Source: Paramacrobiotus metropolitanus
Taxonomy: Eukaryota > Tardigrada > Eutardigrada > Parachela > Macrobiotidae
Direction of reading: 5' to 3'
Assembly: GCF_019649055.1 (NCBI RefSeq)
Contig: NW_026570462.1
Span: forward strand, 1 to 64,000
Length of the DNA stretch: 64,000 nt
Shown here: positions 10,776 through 19,754 of the stretch, piece after piece
How the letters are laid out: the number at the start of each line of letters is the position of its first letter
How positions within the stretch are numbered: the stretch's first letter is position 1
The notes under the pieces: model-generated
The model's database searches: none
The model's input: only the letters and a program-made list of their open reading frames with translations
What the model was told of the DNA's origin: nothing
Program-made: the position numbers and the translations under genes

Positions 10776-10798
10776 CCTACTGATCTTGCCCGTTTCCC
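10735..10798 (-). promoter_or_regulatory. E1 gag-pol -1 ribosomal frameshift signal with pseudoknot
   Basis: In sense the gag codons CAG GGA AAC form the canonical slippery heptamer GGGAAAC (10792-10798) in the correct phase. A 6-nt spacer follows (10786-10791), then a perfect 11-bp stem (arms 10775-10785 and 10756-10766) with loop ACCGGTGA. Fifteen nt further, CACCGG (10735-10740) can pair with CCGGTG in the loop, giving an H-type pseudoknot. The gag stop TAG lies inside the first stem, and the -1 frame leads straight into the protease frame. E2 and E3 have the same layout with different stem sequences. Confidence 0.88.
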
Positions 10799-13700
10799 TG
10801 AACCGGCGCTCCACCTTGTTGCGCGCCCTGCACATTTCCTTGTTGTTGTCCGATATCATTTGCCGGGTTAGGATTCTGTCCGCCACCGTTATTATATTGG
10901 CCACCACCCTGCTGGTAGTTTCCTTGGCCGCCGCCATTGTTCAGGCCTCCTCTGAAGTTTCCGCGGCCATAGCCTCTGTTCCTTCCTCTGAAGCCGCCGC
11001 GGCCGAAGCCACCACGGCCGTAGCCACCGTTCTGGCCACCGCCATTTCCTTTTCCGTAATTTCCGTTTCCATTCCCTTGTTGGTTTTGGAAGTTTGCTTT
11101 GTGCTGATACCATTGGGTGATGAGGTCATATCCGTTTGCGACCGCTGGGCGCCAGCCACCTATAGCTCGGAGGCGTTGCCACTCGTTAAAGGCAAACAGA
11201 TTCGGGTTCTGTTCTGGTGGTGTATTGGCGAACTTGCACCCCTGTGTCTGATGGTTGCCGTACATACAGTACTGGCACATCTGCGCGTTGTTCGCCACCC
11301 ATCCGTCGATCATCTGAAACTTGAATTCAGTTCGTGACCCTTGTTGCTGTTGGTTTCCTCTGAAGTTTCCTTGACCTTGACCTTGTCCCTGATTCTGGAA
11401 GTTTCCTTGACCTCCGTTCCAATTTCCGTTTCCGTACCCATTTCCGCCAAAGTTTCCGTTACCCCCTCCTTGTTGTGGTAACACGACATTCGTAGGGACC
11501 ATATTCTGTGGTGCGGGTGGGGCTACATTCTGGGGAGCCACGTTCTGGGCTACTGGTCTCACTTGAGCTGCTGCCTGTATCGCCGCCACCATCGCATATG
11601 TTATCGGTTGTCCCGTCTGACTGTCGATAAAGGTCACTTCTTTGGTGACCTCTGGTGCCGGGGCCTCCCTGCGGTATTCGACCGGCTGCTGGACTGGTGC
11701 AGCTGCCATCCTCTGTTGTGGTACGTTTTCGACTTGACCTTGGCGGATGGTCACGTATTCCTGATTACGTTGACCTTTAGGCGCTTTATATTTATCTTCT
11801 CCCGCTGACCAGTGACGGAAGAAATCTTTGATTTCGGTTGGAGTCCTGCACTGTTGCGTGCGCAGTGCTTTATAAAGGTCATTGTCCACTCTGCATCCTT
11901 CGATCAGGAAACCGACTGCTTGCTTTTCAGTGATGATCCTTTTCGCCTTGTATTTCATGATCGCTTGGTAAAACTGATCAAGAGATTCTTTTCCAAGGTC
12001 AAATTTTCTTGCCATGGCTTCTCGTAATCCAAGGACTTCTTCATCACGATCTCCATATTCATCTTTGAATTTGGCCAGCCATTCCGTTATTGTATATTCT
12101 GTTTCCTCCTGGAGTGCGATCTCTCTCTCTCCTTCGAACCAGGTTTTCGCTGGTCCTTTCACCGCGCTGGCTATCTCAATTAATATCTGGTCGTCGGTGA
12201 GGTGGTACGTTCGCTGGGTATCTCTAACCAGTTGTGTCCAGCCATTCACTGCGTCGCGACTTCCATCAAAGGTCACTAGGTTTGTCTTGCGCCCCATCGA
12301 TTGGAGTGCGTTCACTAATCTCTGTGTCGCATCATTGTCTTCTGCCGTGCTGGAGTCACTATCGTCATCGTCCTTATTTCGCTTCGCTTTTCCGTAGCGG
12401 GACTTCCTTGGGCGTTCTTGCCGGCTAGACGGTCTATCCTGTTTCCTTTCATCAATAAAGATTTTCGTTTCAATATGTGGATGAAATTGGGTGGGATCAC
12501 CACGATTCGAATGGGAATAAGTTTCCGATGGTGGCTCCTTGTCATCCATGACCATTTCCCCGTCCTTTTCGTTTTTGACACTTCCTCTGCCAGTACCGGT
12601 TCGTAGCGGCATATCAAAGTGGAAGCTTTTGCCCGTGCCCGTTTCGTGCGCCTTGCTGTAACTGGGCGGGGGCGACCCCACTGTTGAAGTCCTAACTCCA
12701 TATTGCAGAAGCTGTTCATCTTTGTGCTTATTAGACATAACAAGCGCCTTATTCTCATCCTCAAGGCGACGGACTTTCAACTGGACTTCCTCTTTCTCCG
12801 TTTTCAAGTTCTGATTCTCCTCCTTGACCTTTAACATATGTTGGTGGAGTTGGAAAGTCTTCTCCTGAATGACCTTTTCAGTGTCATTCTCCACCTTTTT
12901 AATGTGTTCCGCCAACTGGGTCACATCCCTTTCCAGCTTCGTGTATTCCTCGACTGCTGCTTTCAGTTGATTTTTCGTCTGGGTGACCTCATCTTCTTTT
13001 GTCATCACCGTTTGGGTCATATCGATCAGCTCCGTGTTGAGCTTGATAATCTCCTGCGTCTTCTGGTGGACTGATTGTTGCCACTCCTTATCTTTCAGTT
13101 CATGTACCGTGACCTTTTCATCCAGGAGGTGTGCCTCGTGTTCCCACCTCATGCCTTGCTCGGCGATTGTCTTAGCAGTCTTTTTCAACTCGGTATTCTC
13201 TTCGGTGACCTTTTGAACATCTGCTTTCAACGACTTGTTCTCTTCCATCACCTGCTTAATTTCGTTCTTCAACCGCACACCTTCAGTGGCTGTAAGCTCC
13301 CTCAGGTCCTTAGCCACTTTGACAGCGTCGTCGGCTCTCCTCTGATGATCCTGTGATTCTTTTTGAAGGGTTCCGATGTTCTCGTCCCGTAACTTCAATT
13401 CGTTTCTCAGCTTAAACACCTCATTGGTGTTTGTCAACAATCGTTGAGTAGCGTCGACGAGTTTGGCCGCGTATTCATCTCGCTTGGCTTCCGCTTCGGT
13501 GACCTTAAGTTTCAGTGAGTCACATTCATCCTTCAATTCGGCTAAGTGCCGTGACCTTTCCGCTGATTCTTCTGACATGCTCTCATTAAGGTCACTAACT
13601 GCAAGATGACCTTCCATTTCTCTGTCATCTGCCATTTTCAAATATTCATCAGCCAATTCCTTCTGTCTTTCATATTTCACCTTCCAACCGTCTGCGGCAC

Positions 13701-14613
13701 TTTGAAGGTCACCCTGTTGCTGCTCCAGATCGAACAGGCGTGCTTCAAGTGTCGTCAGTCTTTCCCGATATTCCTGTTTTCGCTTATCCGCTTGACGTTC
13801 ATTGACTTCAAGTTCATTTTCCAATTCACTGACACGTCTCCTCAAAGTTGACGTGGGACTGTTCGGTGACGGTGGTCGTACACTGATGACCTTTCCAAAT
13901 TTTGTCCGTTCAATGAGGTGCTCCGGTATGTCCTTGAATGGTGTCATACCTTCAGCACGGTCAGCTTCCTTCATGGCAGTTTGAAAAGACATATTCATCG
14001 TTGCTTCATCATCCGTGAAGTAGGACTCGTTCGATTCGTCTGAGACCATTGGAGTTGCCCAAAGGTCATCACCTGCGGTCTTATCGTCCAATGAAAGGTC
14101 ATCCAGTCCCAGTTCAGCCAAATTCTCTTCGGTGACCTTTATGTTTCCATCTTCCACTTGGGCCAGGTTTACATTTTTATCCTGCTCGTTTGTTCCGCTG
14201 GTGGTAGCATCCAGCTGTGATGCTGCCACTGCTTCCGCTCTTCTTTCAGTGGATTTTTCCTCCCCAGTGACCTTTGTCTGGTTCATCGGTTCACTTCCCG
14301 CCGTAGACGCGGGAGTGTGCTTCTGGTCGTCGCTTGAACTTTCCTGATTGGCGACCGCCTCGAGCGCCTTCTGATAAGTGCTATCAGAGCCTCGTGAATC
14401 CTTCTTCTCGAATGCCTTGGGCGCTCGAGTGTTCCGCTCATGTCCAACTGGACGTGAGTACGGGTACAGATCCTTTTTGTACGGATTTGGTGCGCTTTGC
14501 TGTGAGCTGCGGGAGCTTTTGCTTCCCTGACTGCTGTTGGATGTCGGTTCCTCTTGGTCTTTGTCCATGTTGATCGGATAACTTGGACGCTCCTGCCAAT
14601 TGTTCTCACACAC
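10777..14613 (-). CDS. gag: E1 Gag polyprotein (coiled coil, capsid-like domain, zinc knuckle)
   Basis: Intact 1278-codon frame. Residues about 1-240 are Ser/Thr/Glu-rich and disordered; about 250-640 form a long coiled coil with heptads and repeated KVTEEN; about 780-930 match the retrotransposon Gag fold (VKGPAKTWFEGE, then YQAIMKYKAKR). A single CX2CX4HX4C knuckle lies near residue 1110 (MCQYCMYGNH), followed by a Gly/Arg/Asn/Gln-rich tail. It should form particles and bind RNA. It is about three times the usual Gag size because the coiled coil, a separate ORF in E2 and E3, is fused here. Several tripeptides arise from the AAAGGTCAC word. The start codon choice within the first residues is open. 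Confidence 0.9.
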   Translation of the reverse strand: MCENNWQERPSYPINMDKDQEEPTSNSSQGSKSSRSSQQSAPNPYKKDLYPYSRPVGHERNTRAPKAFEKKDSRGSDSTYQKALEAVANQESSSDDQKHTPASTAGSEPMNQTKVTGEEKSTERRAEAVAASQLDATTSGTNEQDKNVNLAQVEDGNIKVTEENLAELGLDDLSLDDKTAGDDLWATPMVSDESNESYFTDDEATMNMSFQTAMKEADRAEGMTPFKDIPEHLIERTKFGKVISVRPPSPNSPTSTLRRRVSELENELEVNERQADKRKQEYRERLTTLEARLFDLEQQQGDLQSAADGWKVKYERQKELADEYLKMADDREMEGHLAVSDLNESMSEESAERSRHLAELKDECDSLKLKVTEAEAKRDEYAAKLVDATQRLLTNTNEVFKLRNELKLRDENIGTLQKESQDHQRRADDAVKVAKDLRELTATEGVRLKNEIKQVMEENKSLKADVQKVTEENTELKKTAKTIAEQGMRWEHEAHLLDEKVTVHELKDKEWQQSVHQKTQEIIKLNTELIDMTQTVMTKEDEVTQTKNQLKAAVEEYTKLERDVTQLAEHIKKVENDTEKVIQEKTFQLHQHMLKVKEENQNLKTEKEEVQLKVRRLEDENKALVMSNKHKDEQLLQYGVRTSTVGSPPPSYSKAHETGTGKSFHFDMPLRTGTGRGSVKNEKDGEMVMDDKEPPSETYSHSNRGDPTQFHPHIETKIFIDERKQDRPSSRQERPRKSRYGKAKRNKDDDDSDSSTAEDNDATQRLVNALQSMGRKTNLVTFDGSRDAVNGWTQLVRDTQRTYHLTDDQILIEIASAVKGPAKTWFEGEREIALQEETEYTITEWLAKFKDEYGDRDEEVLGLREAMARKFDLGKESLDQFYQAIMKYKAKRIITEKQAVGFLIEGCRVDNDLYKALRTQQCRTPTEIKDFFRHWSAGEDKYKAPKGQRNQEYVTIRQGQVENVPQQRMAAAPVQQPVEYRREAPAPEVTKEVTFIDSQTGQPITYAMVAAIQAAAQVRPVAQNVAPQNVAPPAPQNMVPTNVVLPQQGGGNGNFGGNGYGNGNWNGGQGNFQNQGQGQGQGNFRGNQQQQGSRTEFKFQMIDGWVANNAQMCQYCMYGNHQTQGCKFANTPPEQNPNLFAFNEWQRLRAIGGWRPAVANGYDLITQWYQHKANFQNQQGNGNGNYGKGNGGGQNGGYGRGGFGRGGFRGRNRGYGRGNFRGGLNNGGGQGNYQQGGGQYNNGGGQNPNPANDIGQQQGNVQGAQQGGAPVQGNGQDQ

Positions 14614-14643
14614 ACGTTATTGTATGGTTTATTCAAGTATCCT

Positions 14644-15117
14644 AAAGGTCACTCTGTACCTCCGAAATTTTTCTAAGTCCTTATTAAAGGTCACTTTTCG
14701 ACTGAAAATTTCGACTAAGTCCCTTGTAAAGGTCACTTTTTCGGTAAAAAGTTCGAGAGATTTGCCCTAAAAGGTCACTTTCGGACAAAACTTCGAAACA
14801 GCTTTTACGGTTCCAAACACGTTAGTGAATGAAATCCTACAGCTGCTGATATCGCTGTACCACTATTCAGTTCAATTTCACTTCGATAAAGGTCACCGTT
14901 CGTCAGTTTCAGATCATAAAGGTCACTTAAATTGGTCAATTTGGTCAATTCCAACTTTTCAGTAAAGGTCACTTTCCAACTCAACTTCTGTTAAAAGGTC
15001 ACTTCTCAACTCAATTTCAGGTTAAAGGTCAATTTCCAGCTCAATTATATCAAGGTCACTTTCTAGCTCGACTTTGGTCAAAGGTCACTTTTCCTTTGTC
15101 TGAACTCAAAAGGTCAC
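14644..15117 (-). repeat. AAAGGTCAC array in the E1 leader, about 30-bp spacing
   Basis: On the plus strand AAAGGTCAC (or one-base variants) starts at 14644, 14686, 14728, 14770, 14888, 14918, 14964, 14994, 15024, 15051, 15080 and 15109. From 14888 on, spacing is mostly 27-30 bp, with a shared TTTCCAACTCAATTT-like filler between copies. The word equals the nuclear-receptor monomer site AAAGGTCA. Confidence 0.9.
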
Positions 15118-15248
15118 CTTTCGTCTCAATTTTGTTATCTCAAATCAATTTTCCCCTTACAGCTAGAGTTCAGCGGAAAATCCCCATTCGGGTTGTTTAC
15201 TTCTTTCTGATTGGTCCGCTAGCTCAAAATATTCAATTCAAATTTCGG

Positions 15249-15417
15249 CCAATCACGGCTCAGATAACTGACCAATCACGTTAATCCGTTAAAAATTTTT
15301 ATCTGCCTGACGTCACGGTCAACGGCCAGACATGCGCGCCGCGTGCAAAACTCCGCCTACTTTTACGCTCAGCTCAGTACGGACCAATAAAATTGCCAAT
15401 TTTACCAACTAGCCAAT
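15249..15417. promoter_or_regulatory. CRE plus CCAAT cluster in the E1 leader
   Basis: A perfect TGACGTCA palindrome at 15308-15315 and five CCAAT pentamers at 15249, 15272, 15384, 15396 and 15413 lie about 690 nt downstream of the primer site in E1 sense. E3 has two TGACGTCA sites and a CCAAT at the matching place in its leader. This could be an internal promoter for a gag transcript. No clear TATA box was found. Confidence 0.45.
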
Positions 15418-15686
15418 CTCGTAATTATTAACGGTTTTCTACCTGTTAACCGTCCGTCCGTTCCGCGTTCCACGGGGAAATGATCCAAATGATCCAGATT
15501 CTTCTTCCACTATCCGTTCCCGCGCTGCCGCCGGTTTTACCGTAACGGTGGTGCCGCACGCTTTTAATGGGTTACTGTGCCGGCTGACTGCCGTAGCAAC
15601 AGTGGTGGCGCTCTACTCCAGTTTGGAGGAGTCTGATCTGTCTTTTCCCGTGCGCCCCTTTTAGCGCTTCGCCGCTTGTGGCCCAC

Positions 15687-15837
15687 GGCTTAGGATTCGC
15701 TGAATCCTTGCCGAGTATCAGCGACACCAGTGTAGGTCTTCGCTGAAGACTCTACACCGAGGAACGCTGACGACTGAACTCTTTGACTCTTGCACAGCTA
15801 AGGAAACAGTACGGTTCTTCGCTGAAGATCCCGTACC
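15687..15837. other. three leader stem-loops sharing the TTC-GCT-GAA apex
   Basis: Near 15687-15715 arms GGATTC and GAATCC flank GCT, with an outer CGGC/GCCG pair. Near 15732-15758 the arms are 12 bp long (GTGTAG plus GTCTTC against GAAGAC plus CTACAC) with one bulged T. Near 15809-15837 arms GTACGG and CCGTAC enclose TCTTC-GCT-GAAGA. They lie between the primer site and gag, where packaging or dimerisation structures of LTR elements usually sit. Confidence 0.6.
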
Positions 15838-15993
15838 GAAAACCGAAGCTGGAAAATCCACGTCAGATGAGGCAGTTCACCGCTTGTGGTGTGCGCTTTG
15901 CTGTGAGTACAGACCTGTGCCTTACTGGTCGGGTTCCACGTCAATAACAGGCCAACTTTGCCTGACACAAATCAAATCAGAGGACCGCTGTCG

Positions 15994-16005
15994 GCTCTGC
16001 TACCA
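15994..16005 (-). other. candidate E1 primer-binding site (initiator tRNA-Met type)
   Basis: In sense TGGTAGCAGAGC matches the complement of the 3' end of invertebrate initiator tRNA-Met over 12 nt and then diverges. This primer is common in Ty3 and copia-like elements. The base before it in sense is the A of an ATTAGA end, comparable with the CCGAGA end of the E2 LTR. The second LTR is not in the window to confirm it. Confidence 0.5.
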
Positions 16006-16334
16006 TCTAATGCTAGATCCAGCAGTGATCCAGATACGGAGACCTAAACGGAATAGATCCGTGGAGTGAGCTATGCGATAAGTATAGCGAACTACGCGGA
16101 ATCGCGAAACGTCGCACCGCTAATAGCTGACTTTTAATAATATTGAAAATTCCGACAACAGAAAATCAATAATGATCGGCGCAGCTCGATCGTAAAGCGT
16201 GGAGCCCATTCAACAGTGTGTAACACTGTGCAGCACGCGCTATGCCGCGCCCACTAACACAACTCAAGCCAATCAGAAGAGACACAACACAGACACGTAA
16301 TCCTAAGGCGTAGCGCCACAGGCGTAGCGCCACT
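16006..16334 (-). repeat. candidate E1 5' LTR, boundaries uncertain
   Basis: This stretch lies between the candidate primer site and the first recognisable host sequence (the broken BTB copy A). It contains a CCAAT at 16269-16273 and ends in a 14-bp tandem duplication (16307-16320 and 16321-16334), each unit holding GGCG-TAG-CGCC. Without the other LTR neither edge can be fixed. Confidence 0.3.
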
Positions 16335-16477
16335 CACGTGAACGCTAGTGATCCCGGTCTCACAGTCCCTTCAAAGATGTTGGTTACGATTATACCGCTA
16401 TGGATGCCTAAGGTCGATTTACCATATGCAAAAGGCAGCGGTCTTGAATGGTGCCAGTACGTTAGCTCTTTTTCCAG

Positions 16478-17641
16478 TTGCTTGTCCACGGACACACCGG
16501 AGAACCTGACCATGGACAACGTCTTCCAGACGATGAACTGCGCTGATAAGTACGATTTTGCGCCGCTGGTCGGTTTTTGTCTGGAGATAATTCACAGCGA
16601 GCTTAGCGTCGACCGCTGTTTGTCCGTTTTGGAAGAGGTGCGTACCTGTAACACAGGAAAAGCAGGTAGAAAAAGGCAAGACAGCATGACAACCAGGAAG
16701 TTGCAGGCACTCCACTGGCATGCGGACGCGATCGTGGAGAAGTGCTTCAGTTTGGTGGATAAGGAAAGCAGCGCGGTTCTCAAGTCGGAAGAGTTCACGG
16801 CGATTATGGTACCCTGCAGATTATTCTGCAGCGCAATACGCTGTCTGCTGCGGAAAATGACATTTACCTGGCTGTTGAACGGTAAATACATCTTTTACGC
16901 TTGTCGCTCCCAGCTTTAATAGCGTCCGGTTTGCTGGTTTTTTGTTGTTCGGCGGGAGAACTTAAGCCGATACTTGACGGAATACAGTTTTAAAAGTGCT
17001 TGGTCGCAGTTTGTATCATTTGGCATGGTTGCAGATGGGCTACCGAAGCTTGCCGTCGCCACGGTTTGGAGCCATCCGCTGTCCATCGTCGTCAAATGTT
17101 AAGAGACGCCTTGTACCTGGTTCGCTTTCCGTTGCTGAGTGGCGTGCAGCTGGCTGACGGTCCCGCCAAGGTTAGCTGTAAATTTATTTATTCTTCTAAT
17201 GCCTTGTAATTTACGTGCATTGAGGAGCAGTGCAAGGCGTTTTTCTCGTGGCAGAGTGGTCTGCTGACGGAATCCGAGCTGCTGAACATCTTCTTGTACC
17301 AGAATGCCGCCGTGAAAGCGTCACTGCCATTTCCCACGCAATGCCGTCAAAATCAAAAGGGTCGTCCGCTGCCAACCGATTTTCGACTGGGAGATGAAGT
17401 GTTCATCCGTGATAAGCGCACATACACGTGGAAACCAGCCGTGATTGCCGGGATGCGCCAGTCGACATTGGTATTCACTTGGCTCAGCAATGGCCAGGAA
17501 GGAACCGCGGCGCCACAAAAGGTCATCCGCTTCGTGGATGTTACGATCAGCGAGGGTTTTTTGGAACGTTACAGCCGATACAAACCTGGCAAAACAGTAT
17601 TTGTCCGTCAGGATTGGGACGGTCACGAAAGTGATGATTAG
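16478..17641 (+). pseudogene. BTB-BACK copy A, 5' truncated and frameshifted
   Basis: Exons corresponding to 3-6 of the intact copies D and E are present: 16478-16637 (160 bp, same length as in D and E), 16707-16881 (175 bp, 4 bp shorter than the conserved 179, which breaks the frame near 16805), 17035-17170 (136 bp, conserved) and 17255-17641. They encode the second half of the BTB domain (MNCADKYDFAPL), the BACK helices (HWHADAIVEKC), the linker ADGPAK-SGLLTESELL and a 100-residue C-terminus. Exons 1 and 2 are missing. The copy starts just past the inferred right edge of E1, so insertion or deletion at that edge may have removed them. Confidence 0.8.
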
Positions 17642-18949
17642 CCAACTTCATTGTCCGAGCTTGATATGCCTTGATCTCCAACTTATCAGGCATAGTTTTA
17701 ATGAAACAATTTGATGTTTATTTTTTTTTTAGAAGCAGCAGTCAATGGTATTTACGGTATTTCTGAAGTTTGATTATGAAGCACGAAGTGCCCTTCTCAT
17801 TGAAAGAGGAAGTGTTGTTCATAGATGAAATATGCCGTCGTTAAAAGAACAGAAAATAATGCTGTTGCACAACAAATCCGAAATTTCTTGATGGCACAGC
17901 ATAATACAGTAATGCACGCGTTGCCGTGTTTGGTACATACTCGTATTCTGTGGGGAAAAGCCGGCAATAAGCTGTGTTGCCAAGTAAAGGCTGAGCGCAG
18001 CGCTATAGCGTTTGTGGCACGGCAGAGTAGCTTTCATGGCAGTGAGGCCAGTGACGGCGGTGTTTGTTTGAATTTGAAGTCAACAATACGGCAAACATCG
18101 CAACTCTAATTTACAAACAGCAAAACCAAATTCCGGTTGGGGACTTTTACATTATTTTGACTACCAAGGATTTGTCGCGAATTAAAACTCGATAACACGA
18201 GTTTCTGAGAAACAGTGAAAATGCTTTTTTCTCCCCTTTTTTATTATGAAAAGGTTGCAGACACCGTGCAAGACGGACATCCGATGGCGGAGAACAACAG
18301 TTCGACAACGTATTAGGCCGCCCCTCCCGATTGATGCTTAAATAAGTGAATGTCTTTTACAATAAGTTACTGTAAACGTTTTGGTGAGGAAAAAATATAA
18401 TAATAAAAATATCTCAGTAAAAAAACGTATCAAATGAAAAGAAATACGAATGCAACGGTTGCGCGTCGCTGGCCGGTTCTTGAAATGGTCTGGCCTGCTA
18501 CCTAGAGTAGAATTTTTCGGAAACGCCTTCTGAAAATTATCGACGCGTAAGATGAGCCAGATGACCATTCGAAACGAAGCTAAAGACTACGAAGATTTAA
18601 CCAGAAGAATAAAATGATGTCCCTATTGAATGATCAAAAAATCTTGCAGTCGATTCAAACAGAGACTTCATTGACCCATTAAAAGAAGGGTACCCTTATA
18701 GGCACCCCCTAAAACCCCCGTTTATTATAGGCACCCCTTTTCACACCCCGTTTATTATAGGCACCCTTTTTTGAATTAAAAGTTATAATAGTATTATGTG
18801 AAAGGAATATAATTCACATATTCCAAAAATTTATTTTATCATTTTATGCAGTTGCTATGACCGTAAAAACTTACTTTTAACAAAAGGTCAGTGTAATACA
18901 TACAATCAATAATTTGGTTCTCAATACCGGCAATGGCAAATATCATATT
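17642..18949. other. intergenic, no gene supported
   Basis: AT-rich sequence with only short frames that lack codon structure. The only ordered feature is a short GGCACCCC repeat at 18695-18770, listed separately. Confidence 0.6.
18695..18770. repeat. three copies of a TTATAGGCACCCC unit
   Basis: TTATAGGCACCC occurs near 18696, 18725 and 18755. The last two copies are 30 bp apart and share CCCCGTTTATTATAGGCACC. It lies about 180 bp upstream of the SWIM/FAR1-like fragment. Confidence 0.7.
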
Positions 18950-19727
18950 ATGGCGGATTCAAGCAGCCCTCCGGCATCGGGGCCATCGGAAGCCTTAACT
19001 GATTTAGTATTCCCCTCACTCGACAACGTCGCTGACCTGAAGGACGAATACCCTTCATTTGAAGAACTCGAGAAATACTTCAAGACGTATCAGGAAGCAA
19101 CGTTCCAAACATTTATAATACGACGGTCCGAAAAGTTCAAGAACGGAGAAGCTCTGGAGCCGTCCCTTAAGTACAGAAAGATTTTCTACGAATGCGTGCA
19201 CCACAAAGAATACGAAAAGAAGGGCGTTGGCGCTCGGAAATTTTCTCATAGCCGACGAAACCAGTGCCCAGCTCGCGCCAGGCTTGCAGCCAGCATTCGC
19301 GGCCACGTCCTACGGATGATTTTGGAACGAGAAATTGGCCATAATCATCCACTGACAGCAGACAGGTGGAAAAATCTACCGGAAAATCGTCGCCTAAGCC
19401 ATGTTCAGGCAGAAAAGGTAGTTAGTACAAATGCGGAAATCATTCATCCCTGCACGGACAATTCAACGTCAAATTGCTAAAGAGACTGGCAAAGCTGTAA
19501 CAGCCCAAGACATACAAAATGTCCGCAACAAAGCGGAAAAAGTGGACCGAGGTGGCCGTACGGAAGAGGGAATGGTTAATCACGATTTAAACGAAATACG
19601 TGTGAAAGATCTCTGGAGTATCGCCAGCGAGCAGACAACTGTTATCGTAGTGATGAACGATTCGGCGGTTTCTGTCACACATGCACTTTATTATTTTACT
19701 GTACAGCTTGACACGTTGTACAGGTAG
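18950..19727 (+). pseudogene. FAR1/ZSWIM-like N-terminal fragment, frameshifted
   Basis: From ATG 18950 the frame (to 19480) contains a FAR1-type DNA-binding segment: FEELEKYFKTYQEATFQTFIIRRSEK, then YECVHH, then EREIGHNHPLT, which are the conserved Cys/His positions of MULE-transposase-linked and SWIM zinc-finger proteins. The expected continuation (SFIPARTIQRQIAKETG, then a DIQNVRNK helix) is in another frame at 19431-19727, so one base has changed near 19430. No transposase core or SWIM finger follows before the BTB copy B. It is either a decayed transposon N-terminus or a truncated host gene. Confidence 0.6.
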
Positions 19728-19754
19728 TTTAACACGTCATATACTTAATCTGAC

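Larger units (their letters stand above)
1..16334 (-). mobile_element. E1: very large Ty3/gypsy-type LTR retroelement, 3' end off the window
   Basis: Sense is the minus strand. In transcript order the parts are a candidate 5' LTR (about 16.0-16.3 kb), a primer site, a 1.4-kb structured leader, Gag, a -1 frame protease, a long linker, RT, RNase H, integrase and further small ORFs. Domain order PR-RT-RH-INT is that of Ty3/gypsy (Metaviridae-like) elements. At more than 16 kb it is about three times the usual gypsy length; the extra length is linker and accessory coding sequence. Gag is intact but RT-RH-INT is split by several small frameshifts. The left LTR is not in the window, so age cannot be estimated. 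The right boundary is an inference. Confidence 0.85.

Noticed and set aside
15530-15680. A CRISPR-like or satellite array suggested by repeated short words near E1
   Set aside because: Repeats here are hairpins and scattered words without constant repeat-spacer structure, and the genome is eukaryotic.
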